A stretch of DNA of 28,294 nt. Source: REEB95 sp035632395. Lineage in GTDB: Bacteria > Pseudomonadota > Alphaproteobacteria > ATCC43930 > CGMCC-115725. The stretch lies in contig DASQGX010000079.1 of NCBI GenBank assembly GCA_035632395.1, forward strand, positions 1 through 28,294. Reading direction: 5' to 3'. The notes under the pieces were generated by a model that was not told where the DNA came from, ran no database searches, and saw nothing but the letters and a program-made list of their open reading frames with translations. Made by a program: the position numbers and the translations under genes. Positions 1 to 7,272 of the stretch are shown here, piece by piece (the first letter of the stretch is position 1; each line of letters begins with the position of its first letter).

Positions 1-889
1 TGACACGCACGCCGCGGCCGTGATTGTCGCAGAGGAAATCCTCCGACCGGGTCGACTGCCACTTGACCGGCCGGCCAAGCCGCCGCGCCGCGTGCAGCAG
101 CAGCGCGAATTCGGGAAACGGCGAGACGCGCGCGCCAAAGCCGCCACCGACATCGGTGTGGTTGACGCGCACCACTTCGGGCGGAACGCCGAGCATCACC
201 GCGAGCTGATTGCGTATCGCCGGCAGGCCCTGATGTGCGCACCAGATCTCGTAACGGTTCGCTGCCGTGTCGTAGGCGGCGAGGACGCTGCGCACTTCCA
301 TCGGATTGGGCGCGACCCGCGGGCTTTCGACCGTGACGCGGACGATGCGCGCCGCCGCAGCAAGAGCGGCCGCGGTCTTGGCGGGGTCGCCGTATTCGAA
401 GTCGAAGCAGACGTTGCCGGGGATATTGTCGTGGATCTCTGGCGCGCCGGCTGCCAGCGCCGCCTCGAAGCCAATCACCGGCGGCAAGTCTTCGCAGTCG
501 ATTTCGATGAGGTCGGCGGCGTCGACCGCGGCGGCGTGGCTCTTTGCAACAACGAGCGCAATCTCCTCGCCGGCGAAGCGCACGCGATCGCGCGCCAAAA
601 TTGGTCGTTCCGGCACCAGAGGTTTAGCGCCGTTGCGACCCGGCGGCGGCGCAAATGGCGGCACCGCTTTCAGGCCGGCGTCGGCGACATCTGCGCCCGT
701 AAGCACGGCGACGACTCCGGGCGCGCGTTCTGCGGCGCGCTTGTCGATCCCGCGGATGATCGCATGCGCACGGTCGGTGCGCCGGAAGGCGGCGTGAAGT
801 TGATTCGAAAGATTGTGGTCGGCGGTGTACCGGCCGCGGCCGGTTAGCAGCCGCAAATCCTCGCGCCGTCCGCGAAACCGCTCGCTCAT
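1..889 (-). CDS. Molybdopterin-binding large subunit of xanthine dehydrogenase/aldehyde oxidase/CO dehydrogenase family (partial, C-terminus outside window)
   Basis: This is the N-terminal 296 codons of a molybdenum hydroxylase large subunit; the frame stays open to the left edge. Residues 10-130 match the a/b-hammerhead domain (GRGRYTAD near 17-24, RFAGEEIALVVA near 104-115). The molybdopterin-binding domain follows, with the family motif GGGFGAR at 248-254 and LGRPVKW at 271-277. Family members hydroxylate aldehydes, purines or related substrates, or oxidise CO, with small FAD and 2Fe-2S partner subunits. The substrate cannot be read because the active-site loop and C-terminus are missing. 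No partner subunit lies upstream, so any would be to the left of the window. The ATG at 889 is chosen because the conserved N-terminus begins just after it. An AT-rich TATAAA at 918-923 on this strand could be a -10 element, without a convincing -35. Confidence 0.88.
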   Translation of the reverse strand, partial: MSERFRGRREDLRLLTGRGRYTADHNLSNQLHAAFRRTDRAHAIIRGIDKRAAERAPGVVAVLTGADVADAGLKAVPPFAPPPGRNGAKPLVPERPILARDRVRFAGEEIALVVAKSHAAAVDAADLIEIDCEDLPPVIGFEAALAAGAPEIHDNIPGNVCFDFEYGDPAKTAAALAAAARIVRVTVESPRVAPNPMEVRSVLAAYDTAANRYEIWCAHQGLPAIRNQLAVMLGVPPEVVRVNHTDVGGGFGARVSPFPEFALLLHAARRLGRPVKWQSTRSEDFLCDNHGRGVRV

Positions 890-982
890 GCCGAATGCCC
901 CCGACCGTTCGGCGGCTTTTATATCAGGCCAGCCGGCGACGTGCGCGGCCGGCGTGCGGCAGGCTTCGGTGTCGGAGCCGCT

Positions 983-1360
983 TTATTTCGTCAGCACGTC
1001 CTTGAGCGCTGTGCGCAACGGCGGCACGGCGCCGACCGCGAAGCCGGCGAGCAGGGCGGCGGTAACCGCGCCGGTCGTGTGGTGGCTGGCGAGCGACGTC
1101 AGCTCGCGGCTCAGTCGCGTGCCGAAGGGCTCGTTTGCTTTCCGCCGCGAGCGCACGGCGAGCACGACGACGAACGCGATCACCAGGCCGGTGGCGAACA
1201 TGGCGGCGGCGGTCGCCAGGGCAGCCATCGGCGGCGTCAGCCATGCCAGCAGCGCGCTATCGAGTGCGATGCACAGAAACGCCACGGCGGCGACCACGAG
1301 GATGGCGAAGAGCAGCAGGCCGGAAGCGGCGACTGCAACACGTGCGACAAGACGATCCAT
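983..1360 (-). CDS. Small membrane protein, YqjE/phage-holin-superfamily type
   Basis: This is a 125-residue protein with two long hydrophobic segments near residues 12-36 and 40-66, a basic stretch (RSRRK) just after them, and a less hydrophobic C-terminal helix near 95-115. Size, topology and position directly downstream of a DUF883/YqjD-like gene match the YqjE-like proteins that accompany YqjD/ElaB in many Proteobacteria. Their function is poorly defined; the partners are linked to inner-membrane association of ribosomes or stress. The open frame extends upstream to 1504, but the ATG at 1360 follows the upstream stop codon (1375-1377) by 14 nt and gives a normal family-length product. It is probably co-transcribed with the upstream gene. 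Confidence 0.68.
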   Translation of the reverse strand: MDRLVARVAVAASGLLLFAILVVAAVAFLCIALDSALLAWLTPPMAALATAAAMFATGLVIAFVVVLAVRSRRKANEPFGTRLSRELTSLASHHTTGAVTAALLAGFAVGAVPPLRTALKDVLTK

Positions 1361-1374
1361 CGCCGTCTCGTGTG

Positions 1375-1674
1375 CTAGGCGCGCCGGTTGGTGAACAGCA
1401 GGCCGAGCAGCATGCCGATCGAGAACGCCGATATCATGGCGGTGACCGGCCTCTCCTCGACCTGGCGCGTCAGGCCCTCGGCCATGCCCTTCACCTCGGA
1501 CCACGCCTTTTCGGCGCTGTCGTTCACGCGGTCGATGGCTTCGGCACTGCCGGCGCGGACGACACCGCGCACGCTGTCGGTAAGGTTGGCAAGATTGACC
1601 TGAAGCTGGCGGATTTCGGTGCGCAGGGTTTCGATTTCAGATTGAATCCCAGGATGTGTGGTGGTGTCTGGCAT
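1375..1674 (-). CDS. DUF883/ElaB-YqjD-like C-tail-anchored protein
   Basis: This is a 99-residue protein. It has a polar, probably coiled-coil N-terminal part (residues 10-75, rich in Glu, Gln, Asn and Leu heptads) and a single hydrophobic C-terminal segment (PVTAMISAFSIGMLLGLLF) followed by basic residues. This is the layout of the ElaB/YqjD/DUF883 family, whose Escherichia coli members sit in the inner membrane by the C-tail and bind ribosomes in stationary phase. The ATG at 1674 is preceded by GAGGAG at about 6 nt, and upstream in-frame codons lack such a site. An FNR/FixK-type box with a correctly spaced -10 element lies upstream (1719-1760), suggesting low-oxygen control. The YqjE-like gene follows on the same strand. 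Confidence 0.75.
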   Translation of the reverse strand: MPDTTTHPGIQSEIETLRTEIRQLQVNLANLTDSVRGVVRAGSAEAIDRVNDSAEKAWSEVKGMAEGLTRQVEERPVTAMISAFSIGMLLGLLFTNRRA

Positions 1675-1718
1675 GGTCTCCTCGTCTCTTGGCCGATCGG
1701 TTCGATCAATGAAGACCG

Positions 1719-1760
1719 AGTTTATCCGCACGGGACGAAGCCGGGCTTGACCTGGATCAA
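1719..1760 (-). promoter_or_regulatory. FNR/FixK-type box and -10 element upstream of the DUF883-like gene
   Basis: The bases 1747-1760 read TTGACCTGGATCAA, which differs from the FNR/FixK consensus TTGAT-N4-ATCAA at one position. On the minus strand the sequence TAAACT (1724-1719) matches 4 of 6 bases of a -10 hexamer. The box centre is 29.5 nt from the first base of that hexamer, exactly the class II geometry (box centred at -41.5). The start codon of the DUF883-like gene is at 1674, which would leave a leader of about 38 nt. Binding is inferred. Confidence 0.5.
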
Positions 1761-1788
1761 CCCGCGGCGGGCCGGGACATGCTTGGGC

Positions 1789-3036
1789 TCAGGGCAACGG
1801 CGCCGACGGTGCCGCTTCGAAGCGCGCCGGTCCGATCGGCGGCCGCAGACGGTAGACCCGCGTCACCAGCCAGGCCTGCATCAGCACCGCCGGTAGCGCC
1901 AAGAAGATGGTCGCTTGCGGCGCGATTCCGGTGGCGCAAAGCAGCGCAGCCATGAGGCTGACGCCGGCGCCGCCGAAATCCCAGCCGCCTTCGGCGGCGA
2001 ACTGGAAGCGGAACGGGCAGGGCGACACTTTCGACGCGTTATAGAACGCTGTCATCAGCACCGGCACGTACATGCCGCCGAGCGCGGTGGTGACCAGCGC
2101 GACGGCGATCACCGAAACCGGCGTCAATGTGCAGAAGGTGCGCAGCAGAACGCCGGTGCACAGCATAGCGGCGTTGAAGGCGATGACGCGACGCGCGTGG
2201 CCCAAATCGATGAAGCGGCCGAGCACGACGCTGCCGAGCGCGCCGGCAAGCGCCGCCAACGCCAGCACGCCGCCGAACTGATCGAAACGCGATTGCAGCG
2301 CGCGGAACATGGTGATGTCCCAGGCGAGGGACGCCCCGGCGAGCATCCAGCCGTCGGCGGCGAAGAGACGGACGCCGCTCCACGACGCGGCATAGGCGCC
2401 GCGCGGCGGGCGGCGCGCCAACGGCGGCTCGCGTACCGCGAATAGCGGCAAGGCGGCAAGCACCTGGATCGCCGCGGCGGTGCCGAACGCCACCCACGGT
2501 CCGAAGCGCGCCAGCATGACGCCGCCGGCCGCGGGACCGACGACCGCGGCGATGCCCATCAGCACTTGGCGCACGCCAACCTGGCTGCCGCGATATTCGC
2601 GGTCGCCGAGCGCGGCGAAGAACGTGTGGTAGCACGGCCAATAGAACACGCCGGCGAGTGCGCCGATAAGACAGAACAAAACCAGCGTCGCGTCGGCGGC
2701 ATGCACCAAACCGACCGCCGGATATTGCAGCGCCGTCAGCAGCGTACCGATCACCAGCGTCGTGCGCAGGCCAATGCGCGGCGCGAGCAGCAGGACCAGC
2801 GGCCGCATCACGAAGCGGAGCAACAGCACGCCGGCGCTGGCGAGGAATAGGATCGACGGCGCAAGACCGGCACGCAGCAGATAGACGCCGAAGAACGCGC
2901 CGGACATGCACCACGCGAGTTGCTGAAGCGCGGTATGGACGGCGAGGCGATTGACGGCGCGGTTGGCAAAGAACATCGATGACGCGAGCGTATAGCACAG
3001 CGGCATGGCGATGGCGCAGAGATCGTCTGCCGTCAT
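1789..3036 (-). CDS. MFS transporter
   Basis: This is a 415-residue integral membrane protein with about 12 hydrophobic segments in two halves joined by a central polar loop (near residues 200-225, rich in Arg and Pro), as in the major facilitator superfamily. The first half carries YWPCYHTFFAALGDREYRG, resembling the loop after TM4 in nitrate-like or drug-efflux-like MFS members; no substrate-specific signature is recognised. The ATG at 3036 was kept because it gives the longest frame; the ATG at 3006 (MPLCYTL) is also possible and would still include the first membrane segment. The gene is divergent from the glycosyltransferase gene with only 56 nt between them, so their promoters are probably close or overlapping. 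Substrate unknown. Confidence 0.8.
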   Translation of the reverse strand: MTADDLCAIAMPLCYTLASSMFFANRAVNRLAVHTALQQLAWCMSGAFFGVYLLRAGLAPSILFLASAGVLLLRFVMRPLVLLLAPRIGLRTTLVIGTLLTALQYPAVGLVHAADATLVLFCLIGALAGVFYWPCYHTFFAALGDREYRGSQVGVRQVLMGIAAVVGPAAGGVMLARFGPWVAFGTAAAIQVLAALPLFAVREPPLARRPPRGAYAASWSGVRLFAADGWMLAGASLAWDITMFRALQSRFDQFGGVLALAALAGALGSVVLGRFIDLGHARRVIAFNAAMLCTGVLLRTFCTLTPVSVIAVALVTTALGGMYVPVLMTAFYNASKVSPCPFRFQFAAEGGWDFGGAGVSLMAALLCATGIAPQATIFLALPAVLMQAWLVTRVYRLRPPIGPARFEAAPSAPLP

Positions 3037-3092
3037 CGTCCTGAATCAAAAGCGCCATCATTCCGCAACGCGTCTGCGCCACAGTCGCGCCC

Positions 3093-4364
3093 GTGCTTGA
3101 TTCAGAGATTTTCGGCGCGCCGGCCCGTCACGTAGACGAATCATCCCGCGCGCTGCCCGTCGCCAGTCTTGCAACAGCGGATTCGACGGGCGACACCAAA
3201 CGCATCCTCGTGCTCTACACTGACAGCGGCTATGGCCACGTCGCGACCGCGCGCGTGCTGCGCGAATATCTCGGCGCCGAGCGTCCGTGGCGAATCGAGA
3301 CCGTCGACGTCTATCGCGAAATCCTCACCGGACTCGATCCATTCCGTGCGCTCACCGGCATGTCCGGTCCCGACATCTACAACGAATACGCGCTACGGCG
3401 CGGCCATACCCGCGTGCTGTGGCCGGTGATTGCCGCCGGCTCGTCAGTTGCCATCCGCCTCGGTTCGCCGTTCGTGGTGCGGCAGCTCTCGGCCTATCTG
3501 CGCACGCAGCGGCCGGACATGGTTATTTCGGTGATGCCGCTGATCAATGCGGCGGTCGCCGCCAGCTTACGGCAGCTTGGCGGCAGGATCCCCTTCGTCA
3601 CCATCGTCACCGATTTTTGCGAGCCGATGCACGCCGCCTGGATCCAGAATGCGGACCAATACGTCGTTTGCGGCACAGAAAAATGCCGTGAGCAAGCGCG
3701 CCGTTTCGGGCTGCCGCCTGAGCAGATCATTGAAGCCAACGGTCTAGTGCTATCGCCGAAATTCCACGCCGTGGCGCGCACGACGACACCAGCAAGCGTG
3801 GCCGTTGCACGCGCGGCCTTGGGCCTGGCGCCCGACCGGCTCACCGGGCTGATGATGTTCGGCGGTCGCGGCGCCGACCGCATGCTCGATTTCGCCGCTT
3901 CGATCGAGGCCAGCGATCTTCCGGTACAGATGATCTACGTTTGCGGCACCAATCGTGAAACCGCGGACGACATCGCGGCGTTGCCGGCGCGGCGGCCGCG
4001 TCACGTCATCGGCTTTTCCGACGCCATCGAACGCTACATGGCGGCGAGCGATTTTTTCGTCGGCAAGCCGGGACCGGGCGCGATCTCTGAGGCGATGGTG
4101 ATGGGCCTGCCGATGATCCTCGAGGTCGGCGCGCGGCTCCTGGCGCAGGAGCGCTACAACGCTAACTGGGCGCGGGCGATCGGCGCGGCGCTATCGTTTC
4201 GCAATGCCGATGGGCTGCGTGCGGCGATCGCTGAACTGACTGAGCCGGGACGGCACGCAGCCATGCGCCGAGCGATCGCGGCCCATCCCAATAGTGCGGT
4301 GTTCGATCTGGCGGCAGCGCTCGACGGAGTCTTCAGTGCGCGGCGCGCGGCTGTGAGCGCCTGA
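3093..4364 (+). CDS. MGDG-synthase-type glycolipid glycosyltransferase (GT28)
   Basis: This is a 423-residue two-domain GT-B enzyme. The N-terminal domain opens with the family loop VLYTDSGYGHVATARVL (about 39-55), equivalent to the G-x-G-H acceptor-side motif of plant MGDG synthase and Bacillus UgtP. The C-terminal domain has the nucleotide-sugar motif GKPGPGAISEA (324-334). Family members transfer galactose or glucose from UDP-sugar to diacylglycerol at the inner membrane; in Alphaproteobacteria related enzymes make phosphate-free glycolipids during phosphate limitation. No clear phosphate box is visible upstream. The start is GTG at 3093; residues 1-35 are poorly conserved in appearance and lack a strong ribosome site, so the true start could be further in. 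The 3' end overlaps the convergent tetR gene by 32 bp. Sugar and lipid acceptor cannot be told from sequence. Confidence 0.83.
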   Translation: MLDSEIFGAPARHVDESSRALPVASLATADSTGDTKRILVLYTDSGYGHVATARVLREYLGAERPWRIETVDVYREILTGLDPFRALTGMSGPDIYNEYALRRGHTRVLWPVIAAGSSVAIRLGSPFVVRQLSAYLRTQRPDMVISVMPLINAAVAASLRQLGGRIPFVTIVTDFCEPMHAAWIQNADQYVVCGTEKCREQARRFGLPPEQIIEANGLVLSPKFHAVARTTTPASVAVARAALGLAPDRLTGLMMFGGRGADRMLDFAASIEASDLPVQMIYVCGTNRETADDIAALPARRPRHVIGFSDAIERYMAASDFFVGKPGPGAISEAMVMGLPMILEVGARLLAQERYNANWARAIGAALSFRNADGLRAAIAELTEPGRHAAMRRAIAAHPNSAVFDLAAALDGVFSARRAAVSA

Positions 4365-4995
4365 CGGCTGGCCGGTCCGGTTTCCGTAACTGCGCATCGA
4401 TCATCGACACGGCCGCATCCACCAGTGCGCGCGCCGGTCCACGATGGCCGAAGGTCAGCGCGCTGGCATAAGTGCCTTCGAATAAGAGCGTGAGTTGATC
4501 CGCGAGCCGCGCCGGTGAGTGTGCGCCGGCGGCTGTGGCGAGCGCGCGGAACCGCCGCCGCAATTCTCGCTTGTTGGCTTCGGCGACGCGGCGGGCAGGG
4601 TGGTCGGGTTCGGGAAACTCGCACGCCGCATTGGTGAAGGGACAGCCGCGCCAGCCGGCGCGCAGCGCGCGCTTGCGCAGCGACTTGGTCAGCGCCAGCA
4701 GCTGCTGCCGCGGCTTGCCGGGATGGCGGGCGACGACGCGGTCCCACCAGTCCCAATAGAGGCCCGAGCGGCGCGCGAGATAGGCCGCCACCAGTTCGTC
4801 CTTCGACGGGAAGCTGCGATAGAGACTCATCTTGGCGACGCCGGCAGCGCCGATTACTTCGTCGATGCCGACGGCGTGAATGCCGCGCCGGTAGAACAGA
4901 TCGTTGGCCGTGTTCAACAGGCGATCGCGCGGCGACGTGACGGCGCCCGAATCGGCCGCCGGCGGCATGATTTCGTCAGCCTGGGTTGCGCGCAT
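4333..4995 (-). CDS. TetR/AcrR-family transcriptional regulator
   Basis: This is a 220-residue (or 211-residue) repressor-type protein. The N-terminal helix-turn-helix is canonical (DRLLNTANDLFYRRGIHAVG, then VAKMSLYRSFPSKDEL, about residues 24-68). The C-terminal ligand domain is variable and not assignable to a ligand. The start drawn is ATG 4995. The predicted -10 element for this gene (5007-5012) would put the transcript start near 5000, so either the mRNA is nearly leaderless or the second ATG at 4968 is the real start. The gene is divergent from an MFS transporter and a palindromic operator lies between them, so it very likely controls both genes in response to a compound the transporter moves. 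Confidence 0.88.
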   Translation of the reverse strand: MRATQADEIMPPAADSGAVTSPRDRLLNTANDLFYRRGIHAVGIDEVIGAAGVAKMSLYRSFPSKDELVAAYLARRSGLYWDWWDRVVARHPGKPRQQLLALTKSLRKRALRAGWRGCPFTNAACEFPEPDHPARRVAEANKRELRRRFRALATAAGAHSPARLADQLTLLFEGTYASALTFGHRGPARALVDAAVSMIDAQLRKPDRPAVRRSQPRAAH

Positions 4996-5001
4996 CGCAA
5001 C

Positions 5002-5035
5002 TTGACCTGATACAGACCTGTCTGTACCGTGTCAA
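5002..5035. promoter_or_regulatory. Overlapping divergent promoters with operator palindrome (tetR / MFS)
   Basis: The palindrome TACAGAC-CT-GTCTGTA (5011-5026) forms most of the spacer of two promoters. On the minus strand, TTGACA (5035-5030), a 17-bp spacer and TATCAG (5012-5007) drive tetR. On the plus strand, TTGACC (5002-5007), a 17-bp spacer and TACCGT (5025-5030) could drive the MFS gene. The outer TTGAC/GTCAA arms are also symmetric about the operator centre. A TetR dimer bound here would block both promoters. The minus-strand promoter matches consensus better than the plus-strand one. Confidence 0.65.
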
Positions 5036-5040
5036 GGTAA

Positions 5041-5056
5041 GAGACAGATCTGTCTC
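5041..5056. promoter_or_regulatory. Second TetR-type operator, perfect palindrome
   Basis: GAGACAGATCTGTCTC is a perfect 16-bp palindrome whose inner bases (ACAGA/TCTGT) match those of the palindrome at 5011-5026. The two centres are 30 bp apart, close to three helical turns, so two dimers could bind the same face. It lies just downstream of the predicted start point of the MFS gene transcript, a classic roadblock position. Confidence 0.6.
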
Positions 5057-5087
5057 AGCGGTCGAGTCCGGCGCAGGGGTGGAGAGC

Positions 5088-6380
5088 ATGTCAGCAACGT
5101 TCGCGCGCCTCGTCGGCGGCCGTTTCCATTATGGCTGGATCGTCGTCGGCGTCGTCTTCGTCGCGCTGCTGGCGGCGGCCGGCGTACGTGCAACGCCCGG
5201 CGTCCTGATCGTCCCGTTGCAGGACGCGTTCGGCTGGAGCCGCGCCACGATCTCGCTGGCGATCGCGATCAACCTGCTGCTTTACGGATTGATGGGGCCG
5301 TTTGCGGCCGCGCTGATGCAGAGCATCGGCGTGCGGCGGACCGTCCTGGGCGGCCTGGCGCTGCTTGCCGCCAGCGTTGCGGCGAGCACGGCGATGACCG
5401 CGTCGTGGCAGCTCATTGTCACCTGGGGTGTCCTGGTTGGCCTCGGCTCCGGCATGATCGCGCTGGTACTGGGCGCGACGGTCGCAAACCGCTGGTTCGC
5501 GACGCATCGCGGTTTGGTCATGGGCATCTTTTCGGCGTCGAGCGCCACCGGCCAGTTGGTCTTCCTGCCGATGCTTGGCTGGGTCGTCGATCACGGCGGC
5601 TGGCGTGCGGTGGCGTGGATCGTCGCTGCCGCAGCGGCGGCGATCGTGCCGTTGGTCTGGCTGCTGCTGCCAGAACAACCGCATGACGTCGGGCTCGCGG
5701 CCATTGGCGCCAAAACTGATCAATCACCAGCGCCGCCGCCGGCCAATCCGATTGGCATCGCCTTCGGCGCACTCGGCGTCGGCGCGCAATCGCGCGATTT
5801 CTGGCTCCTGTTCGCCAGCTTCTTCGTCTGCGGCGCCAGCACCAACGGCCTGATCGGCACGCACTTGATCTCGTACTGCCTGGACGAAGGCATTCCGGAA
5901 GTGCATGCCGCCAGCCTGCTGGCTTTGATGGGCATGTTCGATCTCGCCGGGACGACATTGTCGGGCTGGTTCACTGACCGCTACGACAGCCGCGTTTTGT
6001 TGTTCTGGTATTACGGGCTACGCGGACTATCGCTCCTCTATCTGCCGTTCTCCGGCTTCAACGCCGTGACGCTGTCGATCTTCGCCATGTTCTACGGCCT
6101 TGATTGGCTGGCGACGGTACCGCCGACGGTGCGCCTCGCCAACGACGCCTTCGGCAAGCAGATGGCGCCGGTGATCTTCGGCTGGGTATTCGTCGGCCAT
6201 CAGCTCGGCGCCGCCAGCATCGCGCTGGTTGCCGGTGCGATGCGCGCGGCTTTGGGCAGCTACGGTCCGCCGGTGATGATCTCGGGCATCCTTTGTCTGG
6301 CGGCCGCCGTTGCGGTGCTGTGGATCGGACGGCGGCCGCGGCCGGCGCGTGGCCCGGAATCGGTGGCGCTCGGCACCTAA
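5088..6380 (+). CDS. MFS transporter, monocarboxylate/OFA-like
   Basis: This is a 430-residue membrane protein with 12 predicted membrane segments. The N-terminal layout (FHYGWIVVGVVF, then GVLIVPLQDAFGWSRATIS) and the segment NRWFATHRGLVMGIFSAS are typical of the monocarboxylate/oxalate-formate-like branch of the major facilitator superfamily. The central loop (about 200-235) is polar. The frame is open back to 4986, but ATG 5088 is preceded by GGAG at about 5 nt and starts the conserved part. The divergent TetR gene and the two operators suggest substrate-induced expression. Importer or exporter status and substrate cannot be determined; an organic acid is the family-based guess. Confidence 0.85.
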   Translation: MSATFARLVGGRFHYGWIVVGVVFVALLAAAGVRATPGVLIVPLQDAFGWSRATISLAIAINLLLYGLMGPFAAALMQSIGVRRTVLGGLALLAASVAASTAMTASWQLIVTWGVLVGLGSGMIALVLGATVANRWFATHRGLVMGIFSASSATGQLVFLPMLGWVVDHGGWRAVAWIVAAAAAAIVPLVWLLLPEQPHDVGLAAIGAKTDQSPAPPPANPIGIAFGALGVGAQSRDFWLLFASFFVCGASTNGLIGTHLISYCLDEGIPEVHAASLLALMGMFDLAGTTLSGWFTDRYDSRVLLFWYYGLRGLSLLYLPFSGFNAVTLSIFAMFYGLDWLATVPPTVRLANDAFGKQMAPVIFGWVFVGHQLGAASIALVAGAMRAALGSYGPPVMISGILCLAAAVAVLWIGRRPRPARGPESVALGT

Positions 6381-6524
6381 GCGGCGCGACGCCAGAAATC
6401 GCGGGATAGACTCGTCCGACGCACAAGAATTGGTGGCGGTTTCATCGAACCGTCACGCGTGCGCAACAATCCCGCAGCTTTCAACGCGTAGAGAGGCAGG
6501 GTTGCGAACCATTACCGAGGATTC

Positions 6525-6776
6525 ATGCTCGACATCGTGCAACTCGGCCCCGCCGAAACGCGGGAGGATATCGACCCGGTGCTGCTGACCATGCTGGCGG
6601 TGAACCGCCTGGGTCCGGCCACCATCCGTACCGCGACCAACGGCAAGGCGCAGATCGTGGCGGTCGACGATGAGCGCATCGCCCGCATCTTCCGCGCCGC
6701 ACTCGACGAAATGCAGAAGACGCGGCGTACCGACCGGCTGGTTGATATCGTCGTCGAGGCGCCCGAGCCCGCCTGA
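6525..6776 (+). CDS. Small protein of unknown function
   Basis: This is an 83-residue acidic, soluble-looking protein without signal peptide or membrane segment. I do not recognise the family. Support for coding is strong: nearly all third codon positions are G or C, a GAGG motif sits about 5 nt before the ATG, and the composition is that of a folded protein (regular Ile/Val/Leu spacing, predicted b-a pattern near residues 30-66). It is preceded by 144 nt without another gene and its end faces the pncC gene 4 nt away. A 135-codon frame on the opposite strand (6453-6860) has a low-quality, Arg/His-rich translation and is taken as its shadow. Confidence 0.7.
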   Translation: MLDIVQLGPAETREDIDPVLLTMLAVNRLGPATIRTATNGKAQIVAVDDERIARIFRAALDEMQKTRRTDRLVDIVVEAPEPA

Positions 6777-6780
6777 CCGG

Positions 6781-7272
6781 TTAGGTCGCGGCGGCCGCGG
6801 CAAGCAGCTCAAGCGCCCGCCGCGTCGCCGCCGCCCGCACGGCGCCGCGATCGCCGGCAAAAATTTGGCGTTCGACGTGGGGCTCGCGGCCGCGGCTCGT
6901 CACTGCGAACCATACCAGTCCGACCGGTTTATCGACGCTGCCGCCGCCGGGACCGGCGACCCCGGTCACGGCCACCGCCAGATCGACCTTCGATTTCGCC
7001 AGCACGCCTTGCGCCATCGCCGTCGCGGTTTCGCCGCTGACGGCGCCATGCGTCACCAGGACCGGCACCGGCACCCCGAGCAATTCGGCCTTGGCGCGAT
7101 CGGAATAGGTGACGAAGCCGCGGTCGAGGACGTCGGATGAGCCCGGAATGTCAGTGAGCGCCGCCGCCACCATGCCGCCGGTGCAGGATTCGGCGACGCC
7201 GATGAGCCAGCGCCGCGCCCGGCACGCCGCGAGCACGGTTTCGGCCAGAGCGCGAAGGCTGTCAGCGGCCAA
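6781..7272 (-). CDS. pncC: CinA C-terminal-domain protein, nicotinamide-nucleotide amidase
   Basis: This is a 163-residue stand-alone CinA C-terminal domain. It has the conserved ESCTGG motif (28-33), the SYSDRAK-like stretch VTYSDRAKAELLGV, and the TGVAGPGGG motif (about 103-111). The family deamidates nicotinamide mononucleotide to nicotinate mononucleotide in the pyridine nucleotide cycle. The N-terminal MoCF-like domain of full CinA is absent, as in many Proteobacteria. The start is a TTG at 7272 that overlaps the 3' end of pgpA by 11 bp; no ATG occurs before the conserved core, and a GGGAG lies upstream. Translational coupling to pgpA is likely. Confidence 0.9.
   Translation of the reverse strand: MAADSLRALAETVLAACRARRWLIGVAESCTGGMVAAALTDIPGSSDVLDRGFVTYSDRAKAELLGVPVPVLVTHGAVSGETATAMAQGVLAKSKVDLAVAVTGVAGPGGGSVDKPVGLVWFAVTSRGREPHVERQIFAGDRGAVRAAATRRALELLAAAAAT

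Noticed and set aside
6453..6860. 135-codon minus-strand frame opposite the 83-residue gene
   Set aside because: Composition is non-protein-like, and the plus-strand frame has much better third-position bias and a ribosome site.
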